This document shows positions 8,212 to 17,585 of a DNA stretch of 34,412 nucleotides, in pieces; positions within the stretch are counted from its first letter, which is position 1; every line of letters starts with the position of its first letter. The translations under genes were made by a program, and so were the position numbers. The notes beneath the pieces are model-generated. The model had not been told where the DNA came from. It did no database searches and saw only the letters and a program-made list of their open reading frames with translations. The stretch comes from Halobacteriales archaeon SW_7_65_23 (GTDB taxonomy: Archaea > Halobacteriota > Halobacteria > Halobacteriales > Haloarculaceae), in the NCBI GenBank assembly GCA_003022725.1, contig PXSQ01000083.1, positions 1-34,412 of the forward strand, in the 5' to 3' direction.

Positions 8212-9951
8212 TCACTCGACGAACGAGCGGATCCCGTCGGCGTCGCGGGCGTTGAGCACGTCGTCGGCCTCGGCCCAGCCGCGGCGGGCCGTCCGGACGC
8301 CGTAGCGGATCAGCTCGTAGCTCGCCGGCCGGTGGGCGTCGGTGTTGATCGTGATCGTCGCCCCCTGCCCGAGCGCGGTCTGGACGCGCCGTCCCGAGAG
8401 GTCCAGGCGCTGGGGGTTCGCGTTGATCTCCAGCGCCGTTCCCGCGTCGGCGGCGGCCGCGGCGAGGCGCTCGATGTCGACCGCAAGCCCGGAGCGCTCG
8501 TTGAGCCGGCGGCCCGTCGGGTGGCCGATGATGTCGACCTCCGGATGCTCGGCCGCCGCGACGAGCCGGTCGGTGCCGTCGCCGTCCAGCGCGGCGTGTG
8601 GCGAAGCGACCACCAGGTCAAGGTCAGCGAGCAGGTCCTCGCCCACCGAGATGCTCCCGTCGGCGCCGACGTTCGCCTCGACGCCCGCGAACACGTCGAT
8701 CTCGGCGTCGGCGGCGACGTCCTCGATCTCCGCGCGCTGCTCGCGCAGTTCGTCGTCCGCCAGGCCGATCCCGCCGACGGTGCCAGGGCCGGTCGCGTGG
8801 TCGGTGAGACAGAGGTAGTCGTGGCCGAACGCGGCGGCGCCCTCGACCATTTCCGCGATCGTGTTCACGCCGTCGGACCACTCGGTGTGCAGGTGGAGGT
8901 CGCCCCGGATCGCGTCGGTCGTCACGAGGTCGGGTAGGTCGTCCTCGGCGGCGGCCTCGATCTCGCCGCGGTTCTCCCGCAGTTCGGGCGGGATCCACGG
9001 CAGGGAGAGTGCGTCGTACATCCCTTCCTCGGTTTCGCCCGCGACGCGCTCGCCGACCCGCTGGCCGGCATCGGGGTCCTCGACGTCGGAGACATCGAAC
9101 ACGCCGTACTCGTTCATCTTCAGCTCGCGGTCGATCGCCCGGTTGCGCAGCGCCACGTTGTGGTCCTTGCTGCCGGTGAAGTACTGCAGCGCGGCGCCGA
9201 ACTCGCCGGGGTCGACCACCCGGAGGTCGACGCGGACGCCCTCGATCCGAAGGCTGGCCTTGCTCGTGCCCGCCTCGATGACGGTCGCCGTCTCGCGCCA
9301 GTCGGTGAAGGCGTCGACGACTGCCTCCGGGTCGTCGCTGGCGGCGAGCACGTCGATGTCGCCGATCGTCGGCCGGAAGCGCCGCAGAGAGCCGCCGAGT
9401 TCGCAGCGCGTCACGGCGTCGACGTCGGAGAGGTGCGACCGGACGGCCTCCCCCCGCGGGAGGGCCTCGCCCAGCAACTGTCGCTTGCTGGCCTGGCGCG
9501 CGAACGCGATGCCGTCGAGGATGTTCCCCTCGGTCTTCGCGCCGAACCCCTTGATCTCCTGGATCTCGCCGGCCTCCGCGGCGGCTTCGAGGTCGTCCAG
9601 CGTCCGGATCTCCAGCGCCTCGTACAGCGTCCCGACGGTCTTTGGGCCGACGCCCTCGACGCGCGTGAGGGCGTCCATCTCGACGGGGAGTTCCTCGCGG
9701 AGGTCTTCCAACTCGGCGATCTCGCCGGTCTCGAAGTACTCGATGATCTTCGAGGAGATGGCGTCGCCGACGGCGTCGATCTCGGCGACGGCGTCCCTGC
9801 CCTCGGCGGCCAGCCCCTCGATTGCGGCGGGGTGCTCCCGGATGTTCTCGGCGGCCCGGCGGTACGCGCGGGGCTTGTACTCGACGCCCTTCGCCGCCAG
9901 CAGGTCGGCGAACTCCTCCAGGCGGGCGGCGACCTCGTCGTTGCGGCTCAT
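8212..9951 (-). CDS. polX: DNA polymerase X family with C-terminal PHP domain
   Basis: HhH motifs VEGVGPKTVGTLYEAL; GGSLRRFRPTIGDIDVL nucleotidyltransferase; GDLHLHTEWSDG, TDHATG, NTDAH PHP motifs; 579 aa. Confidence 0.93.
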   Translation of the reverse strand: MSRNDEVAARLEEFADLLAAKGVEYKPRAYRRAAENIREHPAAIEGLAAEGRDAVAEIDAVGDAISSKIIEYFETGEIAELEDLREELPVEMDALTRVEGVGPKTVGTLYEALEIRTLDDLEAAAEAGEIQEIKGFGAKTEGNILDGIAFARQASKRQLLGEALPRGEAVRSHLSDVDAVTRCELGGSLRRFRPTIGDIDVLAASDDPEAVVDAFTDWRETATVIEAGTSKASLRIEGVRVDLRVVDPGEFGAALQYFTGSKDHNVALRNRAIDRELKMNEYGVFDVSDVEDPDAGQRVGERVAGETEEGMYDALSLPWIPPELRENRGEIEAAAEDDLPDLVTTDAIRGDLHLHTEWSDGVNTIAEMVEGAAAFGHDYLCLTDHATGPGTVGGIGLADDELREQRAEIEDVAADAEIDVFAGVEANVGADGSISVGEDLLADLDLVVASPHAALDGDGTDRLVAAAEHPEVDIIGHPTGRRLNERSGLAVDIERLAAAAADAGTALEINANPQRLDLSGRRVQTALGQGATITINTDAHRPASYELIRYGVRTARRGWAEADDVLNARDADGIRSFVE

Positions 9952-10403
9952 CGACCCCGCCCTCCCATCGTACCGTGGCTGCTGTCGCTGTCGGCGTGGC
10001 CCAGCGCCTGCTTGAGGAACTTCATCCAGCGTTTCCGGTCGGCGGTCTCCTGGGCCTTCGCTTCGCCTTCGAGGTCGACCGGGCCGAGCTGCTCCAGCGC
10101 CGACAGCGCCCGGTCGATGCCGACGATCGACTCCGCGAGCCGTTCGCCCTCCTCGAAGCTGATCTCTTCGTCCTCGATGCGCTGTTTGCGCTGGAGGCGC
10201 TCGCGCCGCAGGTTCTTCTTCGCGCGCTCGACGCGGTCGCGCTCGCCCGGCGGGATCGTCTCCCGGCGCTTGATCTCGAAGACGAACGACTGGAGGTCGA
10301 TCGGCTCGCCCTGGACCGTGATCCGCTCCGGGATGTCGACGCCGACGGTCGCGCTCTCGCGCTCGATGCGCTCGAGCAGCTGCTTTCGCTCGAACTCTCT
10401 CAC
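9948..10403 (-). CDS. DUF5788 family protein
   Basis: MREFERKQLLERIERESATVGVDIPERITVQGEPIDLQSFVFEIK...; overlaps polX start by 4 nt. Confidence 0.8.
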   Translation of the reverse strand: MREFERKQLLERIERESATVGVDIPERITVQGEPIDLQSFVFEIKRRETIPPGERDRVERAKKNLRRERLQRKQRIEDEEISFEEGERLAESIVGIDRALSALEQLGPVDLEGEAKAQETADRKRWMKFLKQALGHADSDSSHGTMGGRGR

Positions 10404-10498
10404 GTGTGACGATACCAGTCTCGTACACTTCGCTTCTTCGCTGCCGGATACTTGCCACGCCCCTGCACATTTTTGCCCACAGCGGGCGCAGTCAGCCC

Positions 10499-11098
10499 AT
10501 GGAGATCGCTATCGTCGTCTACGACGGATTCGACGAGTTGGACGCCATCGGTCCGTACGAAGTATTCCAGAACGCGGCCCAGGCGGGCGCGGACTGCACC
10601 ACCTCGCTCAGAACGATTGACGCGGTCGAGGTCGTGGAGGCGAGTCACGGCCTCCGAATCGAACCCGACGGCCGCCTGGCCGACATCCGTCCGGACCTCC
10701 TGGTGGTTCCCGGCGGCGGGTGGAACGACCGCGGTGCGGCGGGCGCCTGGGCGGAAGCCGAGCGCGGCGCAATTCCTGAGGTCGTCGCCGGCGCACACGA
10801 CGCCGGCGTAACGATTGCGGGCGTCTGTACCGGCGGGATGCTGCTTGCCCGCGCTGGCGTCACCGACGGTCGGCCCGCCGTCACGCACGGTGGCGCGCTC
10901 GACGACCTCCGGGCGACGCCGGCCGAGGTAATCGAGGCCCGCGTCGTCGACGACGGCGATGTCCTCACCGCCGGCGGCGTCACCTCCGGGCTGGATCTCG
11001 CCTTCCACATCGTCGAGCGTGAGTTCGGGGACGACGTTGCCAAACAGGTCCGCACGGAGATGGAGTACGAGGACCACGGGAGCGTCTCCGAAGGCTGA
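10499..11098 (+). CDS. DJ-1/PfpI family protein
   Basis: MEIAIVVYDGFDELDAIGPYEVF; GVCTGGMLLARAG nucleophile elbow; THGGALDDL. Confidence 0.93.
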   Translation: MEIAIVVYDGFDELDAIGPYEVFQNAAQAGADCTTSLRTIDAVEVVEASHGLRIEPDGRLADIRPDLLVVPGGGWNDRGAAGAWAEAERGAIPEVVAGAHDAGVTIAGVCTGGMLLARAGVTDGRPAVTHGGALDDLRATPAEVIEARVVDDGDVLTAGGVTSGLDLAFHIVEREFGDDVAKQVRTEMEYEDHGSVSEG

Positions 11099-11164
11099 CC
11101 ACGGACCGGGTGCCGACTACACGGGTCCGCGGGTTTACGTAGGAAGCCGGGACCAGGCCGGCGT

Positions 11165-11741
11165 ATGCCCACGTCGACCCACGTGATCGCAGGCAGATGT
11201 ACCACCGAGTTCGACGGCTCGCGCGACCGCACCCAGCGCGGGGACGTCCTCGTTGTGATCAAACCCGATGGCACCGTCCTGGTGCACGACGCCGCCGGCT
11301 ACCAGCCGGTGGCCTGGCTCACCCGCGCTGACACCGTCACTGTGAGCCCCGAGGCCGTCACCGCACAGGACGGCGACCAGTCGCTGTCGGTCACGGTCCA
11401 CGAGGAATACGCCCGCAACCGCTACCGGACGAACGACGCTGGCGTGCCGGTCGGTACCTGCCCTCGAGGTGTGCCTGGACTACGAGTGTGAGTCGTTCGA
11501 CGACCGCGTCCGCGCGGCGTTCGACCGCGAGTTCGACTGTCCCGACTGCGGGGACGACCTGCGGGTCCTGCGCCGCGGCGGCCTGCTGCTTGGCTGTGAC
11601 GCCTACCCCGACTGCGAGACCGGGTTCTCGTTCCCTGTCGGCCGCCACGACGGCACCTGCGACTGCGGACTCCCGACGTTCGAGACGCCCACTGGCCGCC
11701 GCTGTCTCGACAGCGGGTGCGAGAAGTCGACAGCCCAGTAG
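11165..11741 (+). pseudogene. C4 zinc-finger (DUF91/topoisomerase Zn-finger type) protein, central part deleted out of frame
   Basis: MPTSTHVIAGRCTTEFDGSRDRTQRGDVLVVIKPDGTVLVHDAAGYQPVAWLTR...GVPVGTC in one frame; LEVCLDYECESFDDRVRAAFDREFDCPDCGDDLRVLRRGGLLLGCDAYPDCETGF in the next. Confidence 0.7.
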
Positions 11742-11902
11742 ATCGTCAATTCCAGGCGTGCACCCGGACGTGCGTTCGGAGAGACCGACGCCCCGGCGGC
11801 GAAGGTGGTCTACCGGCGGCGTCGCTCCGCCCGGCAACCGAGACGCGACGACACCGCTCAACCCCACAGAGGATTTATGCGGCTGCCAGTCGAGGAGTGC
11901 GT

Positions 11903-12346
11903 ATGTTCGATTCGTTCGGCACAGGGATGGGGTTCGCCGGCGGCTTCGCGACGGGACAGCTCATGCAGGACCTGCTGCGGGGAGCGGGCAGTTACGGCGA
12001 CTGGGCGCGAGCCGCGATCGAAGTGACCACCAACGTCCAGGCGAGCTACCGCCACCACCTCGAGGATGCTGAGGAGCCAAACAGCCGCGAACTTGCCCGG
12101 GATCTGGACGCGCTCGGGCGGGAAGCCCAACGCCTCGCAATCATTGCAGAACAGCGCAACTACGGCGAAACCGAGGTCGACCTGATGCGCCGCCTCGACC
12201 GGCTCTGTCTCCGATTCACGAACGGCGCACCGAACACTGAGGGGAGTCCCGAGGACCTGCTCCGGGACGAACTACCCGATCTTGTCTCGGAGATTTTCGA
12301 CCACCTCGACCGCGGAACGACGCCCTCGGACGCATCCGAGGAGTAA
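11903..12346 (+). CDS. Haloarchaeal hypothetical protein
   Basis: 147-aa acidic ORF MFDSFGTGMGFAGGFATGQLMQDLLRGAGSYGDW... Confidence 0.7.
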   Translation: MFDSFGTGMGFAGGFATGQLMQDLLRGAGSYGDWARAAIEVTTNVQASYRHHLEDAEEPNSRELARDLDALGREAQRLAIIAEQRNYGETEVDLMRRLDRLCLRFTNGAPNTEGSPEDLLRDELPDLVSEIFDHLDRGTTPSDASEE

Positions 12347-12576
12347 CTGACTCTCCCGCACAGACGCGAGCGATACTGGCACCTCTCCAGATCCGTCCCG
12401 ACATTTAAGTATCAAACCGGGACCAGAAGCCGTGTGCGCTGACGGATACCCACGGAGGCGCCACGGCAGTGCGACACCACCTCCGTGGCGGCGTGGTCCC
12501 CACAGGACAGGGCGTGACCGCGGTGTCGCCTGTCAGCTACCGGCTGTAAGCCACGCCCGAAGCGACAGCGGCGGGC

Positions 12577-13677
12577 TTACCGTTCGAGCACGGCGGGCCG
12601 CTGGAACATCTCGTCGTAGCCGACGGCCTCGACAGTGATCGTCGGCCAGTCCCCGACAGTGAGCGTCTCGTAGCCGTTGGCATCGACGAGCACCGTATCC
12701 TCACTCTTTGCCCCCTCGACCGTCGGGTTCCAGGCGTAGGCCATCGGCAGGTAAACGGATTCCGTGGAGTCGGGCGTCGCGATCCACTCCCGGCCAGCAA
12801 ATCCTGCGGCGCCACCCTGGTGGTGTCGGCGCCATTCCCCGTCCCAGCCGACTGCGTCGTAGGCGTCCTGGATCATCTCGAACACGTCGCCGGCGGTTCC
12901 GCCCTCGGTGCCGATTTCCCGCGTCGCTGCGAGTGCCGTCGCCTCGACGCGTGCAGCCGCATGATGACGCTCCAGCAGCCATTCCGGCGGATCGAAGGTG
13001 ATCGTCCGGGTACAGGACGCGAACAGCCCGTCGCGTTCGGCGGTCACGACCACCAGCGCATACCCCCCAATACCCGTCTCCGTCGGCGTCGGGTGCCGAT
13101 AGTGGGGTGCCCGCTCCTCGCCGCCGATCAGCACCACCGGCGAATCGATCCCGTCCTCGGCCAGCCGTCCGCAGAGCCGCGCTGCGATCATCTGCTCCGT
13201 ATCCTCGGGTGACGCCTCGCGACAGGTCGCCTCGACCGCCTCCGCGGTCGCCGCACCCAGTTTCCGGTAACGCTCGGTCTCGGGTTCGGTCAACGGCTGC
13301 CGCAGGTCCGTGGTGTCGAGCGTCTCGAACCCTGGCACGTCGAAATCCGCGGCCGCCGGCTCCGGGCTTCGTGCTTTCACCGCTGTCGCGAGCGACGACT
13401 CGTGCCACTCGTAGGACTCCACTGTCACGGTGTCGGGCAGCTCCTCGGTCGCGAGCCGCTCGGCCTCGATGCTGTTCGTGATCATGCGCACCTCGTCGCC
13501 ATCGTAGCCCGCCGCGGCGACCCCCACCGACCCCGCTCTGTCGACCACGTTGGAGCCGCCGGTCAGCCACGCGAACCCGTTCGGGCGAGCAATCCAGATC
13601 GCCGCCAACGAGCGTGCTGCCAGCCGTTCGTCGAGGCGGCGCAGGTGCTCGGAGTCGAATCCCGGGTAATTCTCCAT
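12577..13677 (-). CDS. M24 (creatinase/Xaa-Pro peptidase fold) family protein, degenerate metal site
   Basis: MENYPGFDSEHLRRLDERLAARSLAAIWIARPNGFAWLTGG...APHYRHPTPTETGIGGYALVVVTAERDGLFASCTRTITF...HHQGGAAG...GAKSEDTVLVDANGYETLT. Confidence 0.85.
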   Translation of the reverse strand: MENYPGFDSEHLRRLDERLAARSLAAIWIARPNGFAWLTGGSNVVDRAGSVGVAAAGYDGDEVRMITNSIEAERLATEELPDTVTVESYEWHESSLATAVKARSPEPAAADFDVPGFETLDTTDLRQPLTEPETERYRKLGAATAEAVEATCREASPEDTEQMIAARLCGRLAEDGIDSPVVLIGGEERAPHYRHPTPTETGIGGYALVVVTAERDGLFASCTRTITFDPPEWLLERHHAAARVEATALAATREIGTEGGTAGDVFEMIQDAYDAVGWDGEWRRHHQGGAAGFAGREWIATPDSTESVYLPMAYAWNPTVEGAKSEDTVLVDANGYETLTVGDWPTITVEAVGYDEMFQRPAVLER

Positions 13678-13733
13678 TGGTATTAATTCCATCTTGAGTA
13701 AAGTTCTTAACTCTGGCGCTGGAACGGATAGGT

Positions 13734-15167
13734 ATGGCAACAAAAGATCACTCATATCCGGACGGGCTGTATCTAGAGGGGGCCTGGCAGGCCACGTCGG
13801 AGACCATTGAGGTAACCGATCTGACCAACGGCGAGCCGTTCGCGTCCGTCGCCGCGGCGTCGGCGGGGGATGTCGATTCGGCGCTGGAAGCCGCCAAGGA
13901 CGCCGAGCGCGAGATGCGGGAGAAAACGATCGTCGAGCGCGCCAACTGGCTTGAGGCCATCGCGGACGAGATCGAGGAGCGAAAAGCCGAACTCGCGGAG
14001 GTCATCGTCCGGGAAGCCGGGAAACCGATCTCCAGCGCCCGCAGCGAGGTCGACAGCGCCGCCGAGCGGTTCCGGCGGGCCGTCGGCGAGGTGCGGGAGC
14101 TGCAGGGCGAATACGTCGAGGGGACGACCGAGGGCCACGAGGGCTGGAAGGCGATCGTGCAGTGGGAGCCGGTCGGGACCGTCCTCTGTGTCACGCCGTA
14201 CAACTACCCCCTCGCGACGACCGCGCTGCAGGTTGCGCCGGCGATCGCGGCCGGCAACTCGGTGATCATGAAGCCCGCGAGCAAGACGCCGGTCAGCGGG
14301 GTGATCCTCGCGGACATCATCACCGACGCCGCCGACCTGCCGGACGGCGCCTTCGCGTTCGTTCCGGGCCGGGCCAGCGACATCGGCGACCTGCTCGCTG
14401 GCGACGACCGGATCAACGCTATCGCGATGACCGGCTCATCAAACGCCGGCAAGCACGTCGCCTCGGTCAGCGGCATGGTCGAGCTCCACATGGAACTCGG
14501 CGGCAACGCTCCCGCAGTTGTATTCCCGGACGCGGACCTCGCCGAGGTCACGTCGAACTGTGCCGCCGGGTCGTTCAAATACGCCGGCCAGCGCTGTTCG
14601 GCCGTCTCGCGCATCCTCGCCCACGAGGACATCCACGACGAGGTCGTCGACCGCCTCGAAGTGGAGCTGGACAACTGGGTGACGGGCGACCTCTTCGACC
14701 CCGACACGAAAGTCGGCCCGCTGATCTCCGAATCCCAGGCCGACTGGGTCGAGGAACTGATCGACGACGCTGTCGAGAAGGGCGCGACGCTGGTCCGCGG
14801 CGGCGAGCGCGATGGACAGTTCATCCAGCCGGCGCTTCTGGCCGACGTGCCCCACGACGCTCGGCTCATCCACGAGGAGCAGTTCGGCCCCGTCGCCGCC
14901 GTGACGAGCGTCGCCGGCGAGGAGGAGGCGCTCGAGCTCGCAAACGAAAGCGACCTCGGCCTCGACGCCTCCGTGTTCACCAAGGACTACGACCGCGCGA
15001 TGCGGGTCGCTGAGCGCCTCGAAGCCGGCGGCGTCCGCATCAACGGCAAGCCGAGCCACGGCCTCGGCGACATCCCGTTCGGCGGCGTCAAGGACTCCGG
15101 TATCGGCCGCGAGGGCATCGGCTACACCATCGAGGCCTTCGTCGAGCGCAAGAGCATTATTCTCTGA
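13734..15167 (+). CDS. Aldehyde dehydrogenase family protein (GapN/lactaldehyde dehydrogenase-like)
   Basis: VTPYNYPLATTALQVAPAIAAGNSVIMKPASKTP; MELGGNAP; GQRCSAVSRI catalytic Cys. Confidence 0.93.
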   Translation: MATKDHSYPDGLYLEGAWQATSETIEVTDLTNGEPFASVAAASAGDVDSALEAAKDAEREMREKTIVERANWLEAIADEIEERKAELAEVIVREAGKPISSARSEVDSAAERFRRAVGEVRELQGEYVEGTTEGHEGWKAIVQWEPVGTVLCVTPYNYPLATTALQVAPAIAAGNSVIMKPASKTPVSGVILADIITDAADLPDGAFAFVPGRASDIGDLLAGDDRINAIAMTGSSNAGKHVASVSGMVELHMELGGNAPAVVFPDADLAEVTSNCAAGSFKYAGQRCSAVSRILAHEDIHDEVVDRLEVELDNWVTGDLFDPDTKVGPLISESQADWVEELIDDAVEKGATLVRGGERDGQFIQPALLADVPHDARLIHEEQFGPVAAVTSVAGEEEALELANESDLGLDASVFTKDYDRAMRVAERLEAGGVRINGKPSHGLGDIPFGGVKDSGIGREGIGYTIEAFVERKSIIL

Positions 15168-15330
15168 CGCGGCGGCCGCGCTTCCGCTGCCGTCACGCTG
15201 GCTCGTGACCTCCAGTATTGACAATCGGCAGATTGAACGGGGCAGCTATCGGTGCTGGTGTAGAATCTGATGCCACTGTCGTTCGTTTCCGAGTACACGA
15301 TCATGCAGCCGCTACGGTCAACCGTGGTAA

Positions 15331-15440
15331 TACTGGTGGCTGTAATTCTTTTATTCACCAGTCTCTGCTATCTGCGGAGACAGACCCGTTCCGCCTGGAT
15401 TCTCAATTCGAGTTTTCACGTACTCACAGCCACCAGTATA
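15331..15440 (+). mobile_element. MITE-1 copy 2, complete 110-bp element
   Basis: Terminal inverted repeats ATACTGGTGGCTGT ... ACAGCCACCAGTAT with no coding capacity. Confidence 0.85.
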
Positions 15441-15568
15441 AGCGTGCGCCACACCATCCAGAGCCGCGCCGGTCCGAGGACGCGGGCAGTTCAGGCCATC
15501 CGACAGACGAACAGGCGCACGGTGGGAATCGTGGGCACGGGTGGGTCTCGCTTCGGTTGCCGGCTGCG

Positions 15569-16631
15569 TTACCGGTCGTCAGCGGGGACGAACGGGCGGG
15601 GCTCCGGACCGACGTACCGGCCGCGCGGCCGGATGAGGCGGTTGTCTTGCCAGTACTCCAGCACGTGTGCCACCCAGCCGCCCGAACGCGACATCGCGAA
15701 GATGGGGGTGTACATGTCGATCGGAATGCCGAGCTTGTAGTAGACCGAGCCGGAGTAGAAGTCGACGTTCGGGGCGATCCCCTTGGCCGGCAGCTCTATC
15801 TCGTCGGTGAGATACTCCTCGATGGTGGTCGTGTACTCGGTGGCCCCAGCCGGGGATCCGGCCGCCGGCCTCGATGCGGTCCTGGACCCACTGCAGGGGG
15901 TCTTTCTCGCTGTCGTCGAGTTCCTTGAGCACCCTCATGACGTCCTGGTTGGCGCCGCCGTGCAGCGGGCCCGAGAGCGCGCCGACGCCGCCGGTGACGG
16001 CGCTGTAGAGGTCCGCCTGGGTCGAGGCGATCACCATCGCGGTGAACGTCGAGGCGTTCAGGCCGTGGTCGGCGTGGAGGATCAGCGCCATGTCGAACGT
16101 CTCCTCGGCGACCTCGCCGGGCTCCTCGCCGGTCATCATGTACAGGAAGTTGCCGGCGTGGGAGAGATCACTGCGGGGGGCGACGGGCTCCTCGCCTCGG
16201 CGGAGCCGGTCGTAGGCGGCAAGCAGCGTGGGGACCTTGGCGACGATCCGCCGACCCTCGCTCAGCGTCGCCTCCCGGTCCTCGACGTCCTTGTGTGGAT
16301 CAGGGTCGGCCGCCGAGAGCATCGAGACGCCGGTACGCAGTGCCGCCATCGGCGTCTCCCCGGCGTCAGCGAGCGCGGCGAGGGCGTCGAGGACGCTGTC
16401 TGAGACTTCGCGGTCCTCGACCATCGAGTCGCGAAAGTCGTCGAGCTGGTCCGCGGTCGGCAACTCGCCCTTCCAGAGAAGATGCAACACTTCCTTGTAG
16501 CTCGCCTCCCGCGCAAGGTCCTCGATATCGTAACCCCGGTAGATCAGCTGTCCCGCGTCCCCGTCGATGTCGCTGAGCGACGACTCGGCGACGAGCACGC
16601 CCTCGAGTCCCTTGTTGAGTTGCTCGGACAT
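15569..16631 (-). pseudogene. gltA: Citrate synthase with internal out-of-frame deletion
   Basis: MSEQLNKGLEGVLVAESSLSDIDGD...SGPLHGGANQDVMRVL...GRIPGWGHRV then +1 frame EYTTTIEEYLTDEIELPAKGIAPNVDFYSGSVYYKLGIPIDMYTPIFAMSRSGGWVAHVLEYWQDNRLIRPRGRYVGPEPRPFVPADDR*. Confidence 0.85.
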
Positions 16632-16717
16632 GATAGTAGGGCTTCTCAGTCCGGGCGGAAAATCATTGTGAATCGTCCTCATTTTCCCTGCCGGGATGGC
16701 GACGACGGGCGGGCCCG

Positions 16718-17470
16718 TCACTCGCCTTTCGGGCGGATCAGGTCGGCGAGCGTGACGATGGTGCCGAGGATCCAGCCCACGGGGAACGAGACGACGAACC
16801 AGATGATGACGTGGTGGTACTCCTGGCGCTCGAAGTTCTCCTCGAGGTAGTCGATGAGGCCGAACACGCTCGGACCCTCGTTGACGAACCACGACGCCAG
16901 CGAGTCGCTCCGGGTGAGGATGAGATCGGCGAGATACGTCGAGAACAGCGCGGCGACGACCGGCGGCAGGAAGATCGCCGTGAGCGCAAAGGGGTAGGCA
17001 AACAGGACGGTGAGCGGCCGGCCGTCGAGGCGCCAGAACCCGTACGACAGCGCCGAGGAGACGATCGCCACGGCGCTGGCTGCGGCGATCGCTAACGGAC
17101 CGTTCGAGGAGAACGCCCACTGGAACTGGAAGTACACCAGCGCCGCGAGGCCACCCCACAGCACGGTGAACATCACCACGACGCCGACAAAGCCCAGGCG
17201 GACCGCAGTGACGTTGATCTTCCGGGTCTGGTAGCGAAAGAAGTAGCCGAGCAACACGAGCGGATAGACGATGCTCACGACGGGGACGCCAAGCGCTGAC
17301 CAGAGCCGGTAGGAGATCACCTCGCCGGTCTCCTCGGGCTCCCACTTGCCGAGAACGGTGTCGGCGGCGTCTCGCTGGCGGGGAAAGACGAACTCCATCC
17401 ACGTCTCGTGCATCACCCTGACGTCGTACTTGATCGCCTCGACCAGCGTCTGCTCGTTCCCGGCAGCCAT
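16718..17470 (-). CDS. Haloarchaeal integral membrane protein of unknown function
   Basis: 250 aa, multiple hydrophobic segments: VVSIVYPLVLLGYFF, FVGVVVMFTVLWGGLAALVYF, VIIWFVVSFPVGWILGTIVTL. Confidence 0.75.
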   Translation of the reverse strand: MAAGNEQTLVEAIKYDVRVMHETWMEFVFPRQRDAADTVLGKWEPEETGEVISYRLWSALGVPVVSIVYPLVLLGYFFRYQTRKINVTAVRLGFVGVVVMFTVLWGGLAALVYFQFQWAFSSNGPLAIAAASAVAIVSSALSYGFWRLDGRPLTVLFAYPFALTAIFLPPVVAALFSTYLADLILTRSDSLASWFVNEGPSVFGLIDYLEENFERQEYHHVIIWFVVSFPVGWILGTIVTLADLIRPKGE

Positions 17471-17585
17471 GGTGGCCCATTTGCCCCCCCTTAGTATATG
17501 CTTTCGTGATTGCGTCCGGCCAAAACAGTTACAGGAAACGGCGTCCCTGCGTCGACGGAGGTCGCCCCCGTCGGCCGCGCAGCGG

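Noticed and set aside
9160-10620. 486-aa plus ORF opposite polX
   Set aside because: Antisense shadow; polX and DUF5788 on the minus strand have clear domain motifs.
12430-12575. Possible IS200/IS605 end or degraded transposase tail (CCACGGAGG...CCTCCGTGG inverted repeat, gtcagctaccggctg)
   Set aside because: Suggestive palindromic structure only; no convincing protein similarity or second copy in the window.
15579-17480. A single 633-aa minus ORF as one fusion protein
   Set aside because: It is an out-of-frame shadow of the 16718-17470 membrane gene joined by chance to the citrate synthase frame; the real start MSEQLNKG is at 16631.
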